From: Stenocarpella maydis
Taxonomy: Eukaryota; Ascomycota; Sordariomycetes; Diaporthales; Diaporthaceae
DNA: 64,000 bases
Reading direction: 5' to 3'
NCBI GenBank assembly: GCA_002270565.1
Contig: NQMI01000042.1
Span: 1-64,000, forward strand
The notes beneath the pieces are model-generated. The model searched no databases. It was not told the origin of the DNA and worked only from the letters and a program-made list of their open reading frames with translations. This document shows, in pieces, positions 26,206 through 37,217 of this stretch; the first letter of the stretch is position 1; each line of letters begins with the position of its first letter. A program made the position numbers and the translations under genes.

Positions 26206-27185
26206 CGTGATTGTTTCTCACTCGGGAAGTCGGAATAACTCCAGGAGAGGGTTATTGAAAATAAGACTGTGGATATCAAATCGATGGGACCAGCCGTTCA
26301 TTTGGCTTGTACATGATATATCACTCCACAGACTCATCAACGACTCTATTCCGCGCCCGGTACACCATTGAAATATTATGGAGCCTGCTTCCGCAAACTT
26401 CAGCGCGCAAGCTAGGTCCATCAAAGCCACAGCGAAAATTTGGAGAAGAGAATGGAACGGCCTCGGCTGAACCTGGCGCCTTTTTGGGAACCTGGTCTGC
26501 AGCATCTTTACCCATTGGGCGAGATACACAGTGGCGCCCTCGGACATCTGCCTCGACAGGTATGTGAGAATTTGGTCGGTCCGTCGTGCTTACGTGCTCT
26601 ACTAGGCCCTGCAAGTTGGGTTACACATGTGTTCTCAGGCTTGCATCATAGACATGCGCAGTGGCCAAACATGGTGTTACCTCACTCCAACCTGTGATAA
26701 GCGAAGGCTGCAGGGCCCATACCCACTGTCAGAACAAGTGATTCACGTTGCATATACCAGTACTTCCAAGGCCTATCGGAATGCGTATCCTTTTAGCCGA
26801 GTAGTACAATGGTTATAGAATCTGACACCTACTTTTACTTACCTAGCAACAGGTTCCATTTTTGATCCGGTTATAATTTCCTTTAAAAAGAACCATTAAT
26901 AACTCCTTTGTATAATGAAATTATAATTGATAAACAATTTTAAATTAATAATAATAAAATATTACTTTAAATATTAAAAACTATAATATATATATATTGT
27001 TTTAAATAAATCTATTTTATTTTTATGGAATTATAATTTAACATCAATATTGTAAAGTTAATATACATAACCTTAAGCTTGCTTTTCCCATCTCTTTCCG
27101 TATCTTTTTCTCCTAGTCTAGCTCTCATGCACACAGACATACACGCATAACATCAACCATTACTTACTCTGGCATCGCATCAGCA
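26206..27185. promoter_or_regulatory. divergent intergenic region between FAD oxidase and methyltransferase
   Basis: This 980-base region separates two outward-facing start codons and must hold both promoters. Its right half contains an AT-rich patch (about 26860-27070) of RIP-like composition, then a pyrimidine-rich leader up to the methyltransferase ATG. A tRNA A-box-like TAGTACAATGG occurs at about 26802 without a proper B box. Confidence 0.5.
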
Positions 27186-28165
27186 ATGTCTGATATTTAC
27201 AGCGATCACATGGTTCGCAATGAATCAGAAGCTCAACGGTATGTCCTGGGGGCAGTCTAGGTCTTGACCGACCCCTCCTAAAGCCCAGCACTGGCCTTGT
27301 GGCTGACGGGAAAGTCTTTCCAGGATGAATGAGCAATTTGATCTCCTAACAATGTTTGCAGCCCTTGTGTACTTGGCAAACTGTGAGGTCGCACTACGGC
27401 TGAATTGACGCGCACAGGAATATCGGCTACCTCGTCCACCCCGAAGTTGCTGCATCCCTCCCGGCCCGACCACGAGTCGCGGATATCGGAACGGGGACCG
27501 GCCGCTACCTTGAGTGCTTCTGGGACTTGACTTCTCATCCCGGGGCGGCGCTCGATGGCTATGACATATCCTCGGTCATGTTCAAACCCACGGCGAGGGG
27601 GAGCCCGTCGCTCAGGGTGCTCGACATCAAGCAGCCCATCCCGGCGGAGCTCCACGCGACATACGACCTCGTGCACGTACGCCTGCTCGTCGCAGCCATG
27701 CTCCCGGGCGAATGGGCCGGCGTCGTCGGCAACGTTGCCCGGCTGGTTAAGCCCGGCGGCTGGGTGCAGTGGGAGGAGTGCGACATGGCCGGGACCAAGT
27801 ACCTCAGGGGTATGGAGGCGTCGACGGTGGACACGGCGCGCCGGGCGGCGCACATGTTCATAAATGCGTTGCACGATCGCTTCATGCACGGCTGGAACAC
27901 GCTCTCCGAGGACATGCGGGCCGCCGGGTTGGTGCCAACCGCCGTCGATTGTGTGAGTACCGATAGGCTACCCGAGACGAGGACGAGGATGACAGCCAAC
28001 GGCATGAGGGCCATCTTTGCGTGGATCCGCAAGGCGAGGGCAATCAAGGACGAGGACTTGGAACGGGTAGAGAAACAGGCCTATGAGGACATCAGGTCTG
28101 GTTGCTACTGTAGATTCGAGGTTTACATCGCTTGCGGGCGGAAGCCCAAGGAAAGCGGAATGTGA
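27186..28165 (+). CDS. SAM-dependent class I methyltransferase (LaeA/UMTA-like)
   Basis: The product is 276 residues. The exons are 27186-27238, 27324-27353 (a 30-base microexon) and 27418-28165. The introns are 27239-27323 (GTATGT, GCTGAC, CAG) and 27354-27417. Splicing gives the usual family start, MSDIYSDHMVRNESEAQR followed by MNEQFDLLT and GYLVHPEV. The SAM-binding glycine motif VADIGTGTGRYL is at about 48-59, an acidic loop GYDIS follows, and post-motif VKPGGWVQWEE supports the fold. Such enzymes O-, N- or C-methylate small molecules, and many sit in fungal secondary-metabolite clusters. The neighbours on both sides are FAD oxidases, which fits a tailoring role. The acceptor substrate cannot be told. 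Confidence 0.85.
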
Positions 28166-28209
28166 ATTGCGAAAGCCACAACGTTACCGTACTGGGAAAT
28201 AGGGGCAAT

Positions 28210-28243
28210 CCGCAAGTATTGCGGTCACCCGCAAGCGTTGCGG
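28210..28243. promoter_or_regulatory. two adjacent CCG-N9-CGG palindromes
   Basis: CCGCAAGTATTGCGG (28210-28224) and CCGCAAGCGTTGCGG (28229-28243) are near-identical palindromes separated by four bases. They lie between the convergent 3' ends of the methyltransferase and the next oxidase. The shape resembles paired Zn2Cys6 operator half-sites or small hairpins. The role is inferred. Confidence 0.4.
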
Positions 28244-28338
28244 GTTACCTGTAAGCCCCGGTACGGTGGTCAGAAAAGACACTTCTTGCACACAATGGTA
28301 TTCCAGTGTATCGACTGTGAGGGATGATAATGATCTGT

Positions 28339-30006
28339 CTAGTCATGCACGGCTGCAATCTTGAATCCACCGGGGCAGAGCCGCTGGAAGATGCCCTCTG
28401 GATCGTATTTCTTTGCAACCTCCCTGATCCTGCCAACATTCTCGGGTCCGTAGCTTTCCAGTACCGGCTGGCTATTGTGGGCATAGTTGAGATACAGCCA
28501 AGGGCAGAGGCGGTCCTCTCCCGCGAACTCCCTCACAGTCCTTACGAGACCTTCCACACGGGGACGTACCCATTCAGCCAATTCAGCCGTCTTGACGCTT
28601 GCACTGGCCTGTAAGAGGATGGCGTCATGTGGGTACGAGTCAAGACCAAAGACGTTACCGCCCGACTCCCGAGACTTTTGGGCGTAGAGGCGGGGGATGG
28701 GCTGAAAGGCACAGTGGGTGCTAAACTCATTGCTGGGGATGTGCGCCTGGACGTCTCTTGCTAACTGATAGAGCAGCTTGGAGGCCTCGGCAACAATGCT
28801 CGCGTCATTCTTGAAAGTCAGGGTGTACCAGATGTTGCTGTTTCTGCAATCAATATGACGTCCTCGTGGCTCCTACATGTGCAGACGTTGGCGGTGGGAA
28901 GGGGGGATCTTCTTACTAGTAGTCCAGGGGCAGCTCCGAGAATGGAAGGAGGTCTTGCAACTTTCCAGTCTTGTAGTTACTGAATGTCTCGGGGAATGCC
29001 ATGAAACGGTCGAAAGCCTTTGGCTTTTCGACCCCAGCTGTGTTGAAACACAGCGTCAGGACCCCAGCCCCACCAAACTGGGGCTGGTGGCTTGCAACAA
29101 AGATGACACTGCTGGCAGGGTCATCGACAACCTTGGCAGTGAAGTTTTCCAAAGCCTCCGAGGCCTGCGGCACCACGTCAGCAGGCCTCAAGGCTACACC
29201 ACCCCACAGAGGGCCTTGGGTGGGATACGTCTTGATGGTAAAGCTTGTCACGATGCCAAAGTTGTTGCTTGCCCCCTTGAGGGTGCGGAAGAGGTCCTCG
29301 TTTTCCTTGTTGTTCGCCTGGATCATCTTGCCGTTGGCCAAGGCCACCTCATAGCCCACAACCTCGTCACAGGCAAATCCGCAGTATCCAGAATAGTATG
29401 AGAGCCCGCCTCCGAGCAGGAAGCCGCCAACGCCGACACTGCCAACGCGCCCGCCGCCCACGAAACGCCCATGCTTCTCGAGTTCGTCGTAGACGGTCTG
29501 CCTGTTCGAATATCGTGGTCAGAAAAGCACAGACGGGTGCGGAAGAGAATTGGTATCTGTGGTCAGGGTACCGGGTGCCGCCGGGTCGCGAAGTGAATGA
29601 TGACGGAACAGGGCAAGATGAGTATCGAAACGAACCAGTTGGCGCCGGGACCCAAGGACGCCGTCTCGGTCTCATGGTCGTACTTGACGAATGCTAGGAG
29701 ACCCAGGTCGATGGTGACGCCGCCGTTGACGTTGTTGCTGCCGGCTCTGTTTGTACACCCACCGGCGCGGACAGCAAAGGTCTGGTTGGCACCGACAAGG
29801 GCAACGAGGGCCGTGGCGACGTCGGCTGCAGTGCTCGGCCGGACCATGCACGCCGGGCGAAGCTTGGAGCCGTTGTCGAAATAGGACTCGTTGCGACTTG
29901 CGTAGTCGGGGTCATCGGGAAAGAGGAGCTGGGCTTCAAGCCCGGCTGAGATGAGGGATTCAGCCTCTGGAGGGGGAGACATGATGGTCTTTGCAGGTGT
30001 TGTCAT
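28339..30006 (-). CDS. FAD-linked oxidoreductase, BBE family, lacking the usual flavin-linking His
   Basis: The product is 484 residues and probably cytosolic. The exons are 29636-30006, 28917-29501 and 28339-28837. The introns are 29502-29635 (GTTCGT, CTGAC, CAG) and 28838-28916 (GTAAGA, acceptor AACAG). The PCMH FAD-binding half shows ACMVRPSTAADVATALVAL, then VRAGGCTNRAGSNN at about 79-92, NGGVTIDLG and FLLGGGLSYYSGYCGF. The BBE half ends with WLYLNYAHNSQPVLESYG, YDPEGIFQRLCPGGFK. Where relatives have Gly-Gly-His, carrying the covalent FAD, this one has Gly-Gly-Cys (Cys84, codon TGT), so the flavin is probably bound non-covalently or by another residue. A longer start at 30171 exists, but its extra residues look unlike this family. 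I prefer 30006; 29982 is also possible. It is divergent from the SDR at 30938. Confidence 0.87.
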
Positions 30007-30937
30007 GTGTTTGAAGCTTTGGATAAGGAGGGCCAGTATTTCAGCATGCTGGTCGAACCAGATGCGAATGGGCCTAGCTAATATCCGTGGGAAGATCAAT
30101 GGGTGAAATGCCGGGAGAAGGCAGTCAAATGTTACCAGACAGAGATGGCCTGGCAACTCTTCCCTTCGCATGTTTGCTGTTAGAATGTTTTCTTGCTTCT
30201 TTGCTTGAGGCGGGGGAGAGGGCGGACTGCCTTACATCCCCGATTGGGGCTCAGACGTCGTACAAGCTCGCCTAACCGCAACCGAGAGCTGTGACAAAAG
30301 TTCACGGCACGCTGCATGATGCGAAGCGTGTCGCGCAGCCGCGGTCAGCAGCTATAATATCACCAACCCCTCTGCCCCTCTTGCCGAGCCGCTTCTCACC
30401 CGTGCCTGGCAAGTCATCGGCCCTCGGATCCGCCCCGGAAGGCATCTGCAACATTTGTCTCACCTTCCGCATCCTGCCAATATTGCATACTGCTCTCGAC
30501 CACTCACCACTGCAGGGCACCGGTCCTTGGCAGCCTTGACCGGTGGCCAGAGCTGTCATATCCGATATAAGACGACGTCCACGTCAATCCTGCGCCGTCT
30601 CCCGTCACAGTGACAGAGACTTGACTCTGACTATGTGACACAGCTAGTGCATGCATGGCCTTGGACCCCGTTCAGTCTTTCCGTTTGGTACTACGTACTA
30701 CGTGCGGGCGGATATACGTACCTAGATACCTTTCTTGGACCCTCGCCAGTCTCGCCGTTTACCCGAGCGACATTAGACCCAGCGGGTCACCAAATTCTAC
30801 CTTTTCCCTTCCGACTCCTGAGATCCATCCAGATGCCCAAACATCACTTTATCTCCTCACTTTTGCAAAGGTTGAAGCCCCCGAAACAACCAAACCACCA
30901 GCCGCCCCGCCTTTCCACCTTCCAAACGTCGTCAAGT
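30007..30937. promoter_or_regulatory. divergent promoter region, FAD oxidase / Nor-1-like SDR
   Basis: A 931-base region lies between two outward start codons. It is CT-rich near the SDR (about 30720-30930) and contains a short TACGTACTACGTGCGG stretch near 30699. No clear TATA box is seen. Shared control of the two genes is likely from the layout. Confidence 0.5.
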
Positions 30938-31756
30938 ATGGGCCAGACCACCGTTCTCGTAACCGGGGCAAACCGAGGCAGGTCCACTTCTGAATTCCTT
31001 TTTCTGCGTCCACGTAACTTACAATGACCCTCCCCAGGGATCGGCCGCGGCCTGGCCGAGGCCTTCTTGTCCCGCCCCAATCACACCGTCGTCGCCGCTG
31101 TTCGGAGCCTCGACACCACCCTGAAGGAGCACAAGACTGCTGAAGGCAGCAGGCTTGTCCTGGTCACCATTGAGAACACCTCAGCCAGTGATCCAGGCCA
31201 GGCTGTCGAACAGATGAAGGCCCAGGGCATCACCTCTCTCGACATCGTGGTCGCCAATGCCGGTATCAACCCGCTGGATGCACTTGCGGACGTCAAGGAT
31301 ATCAACGTCAACAAACTACAAGACGTGTTTGACACCAACACCGCTTCGTTCATTCGCTTATTCAAGGCACTGCATCCTCTGCTGAAGGCCACGGCCGATA
31401 CCGAGACTGACAGCCACCCAAAGCTCCTTGCCATCTCATCGAGTGCCGGGCAAATTGTGGACATGGAGCCGAATATCCCGGCCAAGGTTGGCACGTATGG
31501 AGTCAGCAAGGCTGCCCTGAACTATCTGGTCCGCCGCGTGCATTTCGAGAACCCCTGGCTAATCTCGTGGGTCATGAACCCGGGGTTCGTGCAGACGGAT
31601 AATGGCAACGCCACGGCGCAGCTCTTTGGTATGGGAGAAGCACCACACACTCTCGCACAGTCGGTTGCGGGCCTGCTGGGTTCCATCGATACCGCAACGA
31701 GGCCTGGCACTTCGGGCAAATTTTATGACTTCGATGGCAAGGAGCTGGCATTCTAG
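30938..31756 (+). CDS. short-chain dehydrogenase/reductase, Nor-1 (norsolorinic acid ketoreductase)-like
   Basis: This is an NAD(P)H-dependent ketoreductase of 252 residues. Exon 1 (30938-30977) is joined to exon 2 (31038-31756). The only splice that gives the family motif TVLVTGANRGIGRGLAEAF uses a GC donor (GCAGGT) with acceptor CCCAG. The dinucleotide-binding Gly motif is TGANRGIG, the structural motif is VVANAGI, and the catalytic Ser, Tyr and Lys are in LLAISSSAG and YGVSKAALNYLVRR. The segment HFENPWLISWVMNPGFVQTD is very like Aspergillus Nor-1/AflD. Nor-1 reduces a side-chain ketone in aflatoxin synthesis, but many relatives act on other metabolites, so the substrate here is open. Its position among oxidases, a methyltransferase and a P450 suggests pathway tailoring. 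Confidence 0.87.
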
Positions 31757-33176
31757 AGATAGGAGGCAGTTTGGTGACGGCACAAGGATGGAGGCAAGGG
31801 CCAGCTTGGGCAGTAGGAACCTCAGGATGTGTAGCCAGGCTTAATTCTGATAGGATGGTATTCATAAGCAGACGTTTATTTCGCACACAGCACACACTCT
31901 CTCCCTCTGTCTACCCTCTCCTTCCCCTGCTTTCGGTGTCTGTATACATTGACCTGAAACCTTCAATTTCATCACCTAAATCATTTAAAGATGATGCTCG
32001 GTTTTAATATAAGGGACTGTCGATAAGTCAAAATTGCCTAACATCATCGGCCCCCATTCCAGCTGCCCCATGTATGCACACACTATAAATGCATCTATAC
32101 TCACCCTATAGAGAAACTTGAATTTCTTAATCAGGAATCTTTTCCTAATTAAATAATGTAATATGTATTATTATGAACCTCAAATCTAAACGATAATAAT
32201 AGTTGTTCATAATTAAAGATGAATAAACTTTAAAGAATTAATGAAATTGTGGCAATAGCAGTGGGCGACTACCAGCCAGTAGGGCGCTGTAGTACTGACC
32301 ATAGTAACTAATCGTAGTCACCGTGGTCACGTGATCCACGAATATACAAACAACCACCACCACCTATCGTATTGCAATACGTCACCCAACTAATAGAAAT
32401 AATATTTCAAAAATTATAAAATTAAAACTTTTATAATATCCTTATATATAAAAAAAACACTTTCAAAATATTAAAAGATTTTAAATTCATAGTAAAAGAA
32501 GGATTCATTACTATAATGGGTAGTTAATAATTAATATTAGCAATAATAATATTGGTTAACAGTAGGGATAGCTGGCTGGAATGAGGGCCGATGATGACTG
32601 CCTAGGTCAGACGCTTCTGCGTCTACATTGAAAAGGAACTTTTGCGTGATAATGCGTTTCGGATGTTCCACGACATTGTAAATATTCCCTCACGCACCAC
32701 ATCATGTCCTACCCGAGGATGCACAGAAATTTCAGGCAAGGTGGTAGCAAGGCTACCAAGTCAGCGTGTGTGATAAGCTGCACACGGCACTGGATGGTTG
32801 GGCCGCGTGTGCAGCTTACTTTGCAGGCTGACTGCTACCCCGTTTATGCTGTCATGTCTCACCCCCTGGGGCGTCACACGGACCGGTTCACTACACATAC
32901 ACCCATCTTCCACATCTTGAGCAACTGGAAGTCCGATTCCATCCCAAGTGCTCTGATGAGATAGCATCTATGTCTGTAGCCTCGATCCTGACCCCCACTT
33001 CAGAGACGTACCGTGACACCAGACCTTCCTTGGCAGGCAATGGACAACACAGAGACTTTTTAATGCCGATTAGACATGCACAGACTACTGAAAACTAATT
33101 TTGACTTCGTTCACACGGTGGATTTTGACTGATTTAGCAAAGTCTTTCTCCTGGCTGCGTAAAACCATCCCTCCTG
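31757..33176. other. intergenic with AT-rich island and inverted repeat
   Basis: The stretch follows the SDR and precedes the P450. About 31960-32560 is AT-rich with RIP-like composition. An imperfect inverted repeat lies at 32740-32840. No gene is visible. The last 170 bases should contain the P450 core promoter. Confidence 0.55.
32740..32840. repeat. imperfect inverted repeat (foldback)
   Basis: A perfect 13-base stem, TAAGCTGCACACG at 32774-32786 with its complement at 32806-32818, encloses a 19-base loop. Outer matches extend it: GTCAGC at 32760-32765 pairs with GCTGAC at 32827-32832, and GGTAGC near 32743 pairs with GCTACC near 32834. It lies about 340 bases upstream of the P450 start. 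It could be a small foldback element remnant or a regulatory cruciform. Confidence 0.6.
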
Positions 33177-35135
33177 ATGGCCTCTCTGACGACCCCTGGC
33201 ATGGCGGCTTGGGCCGTTGGTATTGCTTGTGGCTTCCTTATGCACCACGGGATTTTCATCCATGGTGAATGGCATGTCGAAGCTCCCAATATTGTGCTCA
33301 TCCATATCAGTGTCATTATTTGCTTGGGTATCTTCGATATATTCATGGAGGACAAGGCATTTGGCACAATCTTCAAGGTCATCTCGATTGCATTTTGGGG
33401 CTACTTACCCGGTATCATTCTCAGCATCATTCTATACCGTGCCTTCTTCCACCGCCTCACCAGAGCCAAAATCCCAGGGCCTTGGTATGCTCCATTGAGC
33501 AAAATCTATCATGTCTGGGAAGCAAGACGGGGCCAGAATCACCTCGTGTTGGATTCCCTGCACAAGAAGTACGGCGATGTTGTGCGTACAGGTATGAGGG
33601 AACCAAAACACCACAGCCATGACCTCTTGGATTCGTTTAATAGAAAGAAACTAGGGCCCGCCGAAGTTACCGTCTTCACGCCCGATGCGTTCATCGTTAT
33701 GGATGGGCCCCGCTCAGAATGCATCAAGTCAGAATTCTATGACCTTCTGAAGGGTATAGGATACCCTTCTCTTGTCAATACCCGACATGGGCCCACTCAT
33801 GCTATCCGTCGCCGCGAGTGGCGTCCTGGCTTCTCAAGCCAATCTCTTCAGCTACACGCGACCAAGGTCTCCCCGCACATTGATCAGCTTGTCGAGCTGA
33901 TTGAAGATGATATCCTGCACAACCGTGTCTCGAGCATCCGCGATTATATGTACTGGTTTGGCTTTGACGCCATGGGCGAGTTCGTTTTCAGCAAGTCCTT
34001 TGGGATGCTGCAGGAGAAAACGCCCTCCCCTATTATTGAGCGCCTCCAGAGCGCTCTTTCTATCCTTGGTCCCCTGACTCCCGTTCCTTGGCTCCTCCAC
34101 GTGGGTCTCCGAATGGCTCCACGTATCAGCGTGGTAAAGGACTGGTTTGACACGCTGGATTGGTGCCGAAGTCAGATGCAGGAAAGACTTGATGTTAGCA
34201 AGTCCAAGTGGACCGTACCAATACGTGGCGACCTGGCCTACTATCTTATGGAAGATGGGCACAACAGGAACGCAGGCATTACTGACGGACGAAACTGGAA
34301 CATGTCCTGGCTCACCGGCGACAGTCTTCTTGCCATTGTGGCAGGTAGGTAAGCAAGAACTCTACTCGACTCCATGCGTGAAGCATTATCTTACTCGTAG
34401 GTGGCATGTCCCAGCGATCCAACAACGGTGACTCTTATCGGGGCTTTCGCAGAAATGGCAAAACATCCGGAGTACGCAGAAAAGATCTTCGAGGAGGTCT
34501 CCGACCTCGACGAAACAGATTTCAGATCACTTACTAAGCTTCCACACCTCAATGCCGTGATAAAGGAAGTCATGAGGTTATACCCATCGCTGCTCAGCGG
34601 AGGCTCCAGAAAAACGGTGGAAACCCCTGTGGTAATCGGCGGCCGGCTGATACCACCTCACACTACTATTGTTTGCCCGCGGTACACCATCAATAGGAGT
34701 TAGTCATATCGCTATTTACTCGGGGTCAAACTAGCGAGTAGTCACTTTCCGCTGACAAGTAGCACTGACAAGGAGAGGACTGTTTTGAACGGCCTCTGGA
34801 CTTTGCCCCAGAGCGATGGACTACTCGTCCTGAGATGATTAAAAACAGGATTGGATATACCCCTTTCGGTACAGGTAAGTAAATGTCACCGCTCCGAACT
34901 TCTCCAGTCACCACCATCTTGCTGATTTCTGGTCAATCAATCAGGTAGCAGATCTTGTCTCGGCCACTATCTCGCCGAGGATATGATGCGGAGCGTGATA
35001 GCGAGGCTTGTCAAGCGTTACCGGTTCTACCTTGCCCCTGGCGAGACAGGCAACCGAGTCTTGGACGAAGTTATCGACCAGTTCGTGCCGAATCCAGGGC
35101 CCCTGATGCTCGTCTTCGAGCACCGTAAGCCTTAG
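33177..35135 (+). CDS. cytochrome P450 monooxygenase with multi-span N-terminus
   Basis: The product is 561 residues. The exons are 33177-33591, 33655-34348, 34415-34698, 34773-34874 and 34945-35135. The introns are 33592-33654, 34349-34414 (donor GTAAGC), 34699-34772 and 34875-34944 (donor GTAAGT). The N-terminus has three hydrophobic segments, with HGEWH between the first two, instead of the usual single anchor. The proline hinge is IPGPWYAPL, helix I has AGSDPTTVTL, the ExxR pair is in EVMRLYPS, the PERW motif is FAPERW, and the haem loop is FGTGSRSCLG with the cysteine ligand. All catalytic motifs are intact. It is an ER-membrane enzyme oxidising an unknown, probably hydrophobic substrate. 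The extended membrane N-terminus and the nearby UbiA-type cyclase recall the P450/cyclase pairing of fumagillin synthesis. That parallel is inference. Confidence 0.9.
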
Positions 35136-35810
35136 GATTGATTTCGAGTCGTCGTATTATTTACATTTTTATCTGGTGATGTCGGAATGTCACGAAGTAT
35201 CTATTCAAATAGCCCTATTTCTGTCCTGGCCGTTGGATTCAACCCTTGACATTATGTGACCGGTTTTTCGGTCATTTCCGAGTACCAAATACATGAGACC
35301 ATACTTCTAGTATCCATCCTTCCTAAGATGCAATCAAATATTACTTACATGATCAAGCAATAAGTGCTGATTAAACAAGCTTCACATATTATGTTAGTCC
35401 GAATCGGAAATGAGAGACGGCATCATTCTTTGGTCCACCTAAGTCCTGAAAGGTGGTCTAGCAGAACTTCCCTTCGCCACTTTGTAAAAGAAATGCCAAT
35501 TATATTCGCCCCGAGGTACTTGATAATAACTAAGGAGGTACGCGCTGGAATTACAAGTTGTTTGAGGCGATGAATTATTGAGGTTTCTCTGCCAGCAGAT
35601 GAAGGGTCCGTGCGTCTCTTAAAAAATATTCTCGGTCTTTAAACAGTCCTATTTGGTCAATCACGCCCGTTCCAAAAATGAAAATCTCAATGCCCAACCT
35701 GGTCGTGTTTCCACGTCCTCAATGGCTAGCACGCGTTGGAACCTCGACCGTTCACTGGCAGAGTTCCATGACCGCCGGGCCATGCAAGTCCCTCACAGTC
35801 CAGACACTAT
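35136..35810. other. intergenic between convergent P450 and rhodopsin-domain genes
   Basis: A 675-base region between two 3' ends. It is moderately AT-rich, with no gene, repeat or clear terminator signal beyond scattered A/T runs. Confidence 0.6.
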
Positions 35811-37217
35811 TCATTCCCTGATCCGGTCCTGAATGCTGACCTGAACGTAGATACTATCAGAAGGAAGGGGAGAGGTTGGTTTCTTGGCACTGGGATCATA
35901 TGCGCAATGTGCTGTGACCGACGACGGTCCCTCCAGACCGTGCTCACGTGTGATTTCCTCATTCTGCGTGTCCAAGAAAAAATGGTCCTGACTTCCTTGG
36001 TTCCCCCCTCTATCTCTCTGTCTGCTGCCATATAACGTTTTCAGGCGAACGGGGGTCTGCACCCAACTGTTGGAAAATGCAGATGAGGTGGACTTCTTCC
36101 CTCCACTCCAGACTCTGCTCCTGGAAAACTTTCCAGGTTTAAATAGAGGGGCAAGTGTAGGGATGTTGGCGACAATGATACCAAGCCACAGCTCGAAGCC
36201 GCTAACAATACCAATCAGGCTTAGATAGGATGTGAAGTCTGGATTTGCTCTGTACTGGTGAGTCCAGATGACTCTCCATATCATGACAGCAATAGTCCTG
36301 GACCAGATCAGCAACAGAAAGCTCAAAAAAGGCGCTAATAAGTGGGCTATTGCTGGGACTGGCGAGTGGCTCTGCCAATATGGCCAGGTTAGAAAGGTGG
36401 AGGGGAGGGGGGACTCACAACAGACCAAAGCTAAACATGATTGTGACAACAATCTTCTTCCGAGTCGGCAACTTCAAGTTCCATAACGTCGGCATTGGTA
36501 GAATCAATATGGCGAGGTCCAGGAACATGTTGATAGCCAGAGTGGAATAGTCGCTGACCTGCCCGTCGCGACAGTGGCCGCCAGGAGTAGGATTCCACAT
36601 GTAGTCAATTGGCTCACAGTTGGTCATATATACGCAGAAGAAACCGATGCAATAGCCGATAACAAGAGCCGAAACTCCATACGACCACCGACGAAACTGC
36701 GTCGTGGTGAAGATGCGGTTGTATAGAGCTAGGAGCGCGAGCTTATAGAAGACGCTTGCCAAGAGCCAGCAAATATAAGCCGTGAAAAGAAGCTGTTGTT
36801 AGGCTTAATAATGCGGTAACCATATAAGACTAGTAACGGGTGCGGAGAAAGGATGCTGGAGAAGAGAGCCATACTTTTGCAGCAGCAGCGATTTCGTAAT
36901 CAGTAAGAACAGCAGCAGATTTTCCCAGCCCATTGACCGAGGACCACATGCCCACGACCCCGAGCGCTACAGTATTTGCCTGGTCCGTGTAAGAGATGTC
37001 AGATGAGCGCAGCGGGAGTCGATCTTCAGGACTAGACCGATCACCAGAGATCTTGACTTACATATGCGAAAAGAACAAATAGGTCGTCAAGGGAGAACTT
37101 GCGTCGCGAAATTGTCAAGGCCACAAACCGCAGTGCGATGAAGATACCACAAATGACAAGAAAAACAAGTGTGATGATGAAAAAGGATAGCCCGCTGTGA
37201 CTGAAGTTGGCTGCCAT
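35811..37217 (-). CDS. rhodopsin-domain integral membrane protein (SAT4/PTH11-like)
   Basis: The product is 373 residues. The exons are 37062-37217, 36875-36979, 36419-36792 and 35811-36297. The introns are 36980-37061 (GTAAGT, CTGAC, CAG), 36793-36874 and 36298-36418. About seven hydrophobic helices can be counted. Helix 1 is FFIITLVFLVICGIFIALRF, followed by the family signature FSLDDLFVLFAY. Helix 3 begins LLFTAYICWLLASVFYKLAL. The CEPIDYMWNP and GHCRDG loops are typical of fungal rhodopsin-domain proteins. For the third intron a 49-base alternative (acceptor at 36370) is also in frame, but the longer one restores the expected helix spacing (GLLTIAVMIWRV). The cytoplasmic tail is polar. 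Such proteins are plasma-membrane receptors or are of unknown role, and they are frequent in metabolite clusters. It is divergent from the UbiA gene. Confidence 0.8.

Noticed and set aside
26795..26885. tRNA-like segment (A-box TAGTACAATGG, later GGTTCC)
   Set aside because: No intact B box and no cloverleaf could be paired; at best a degraded tRNA or SINE remnant.
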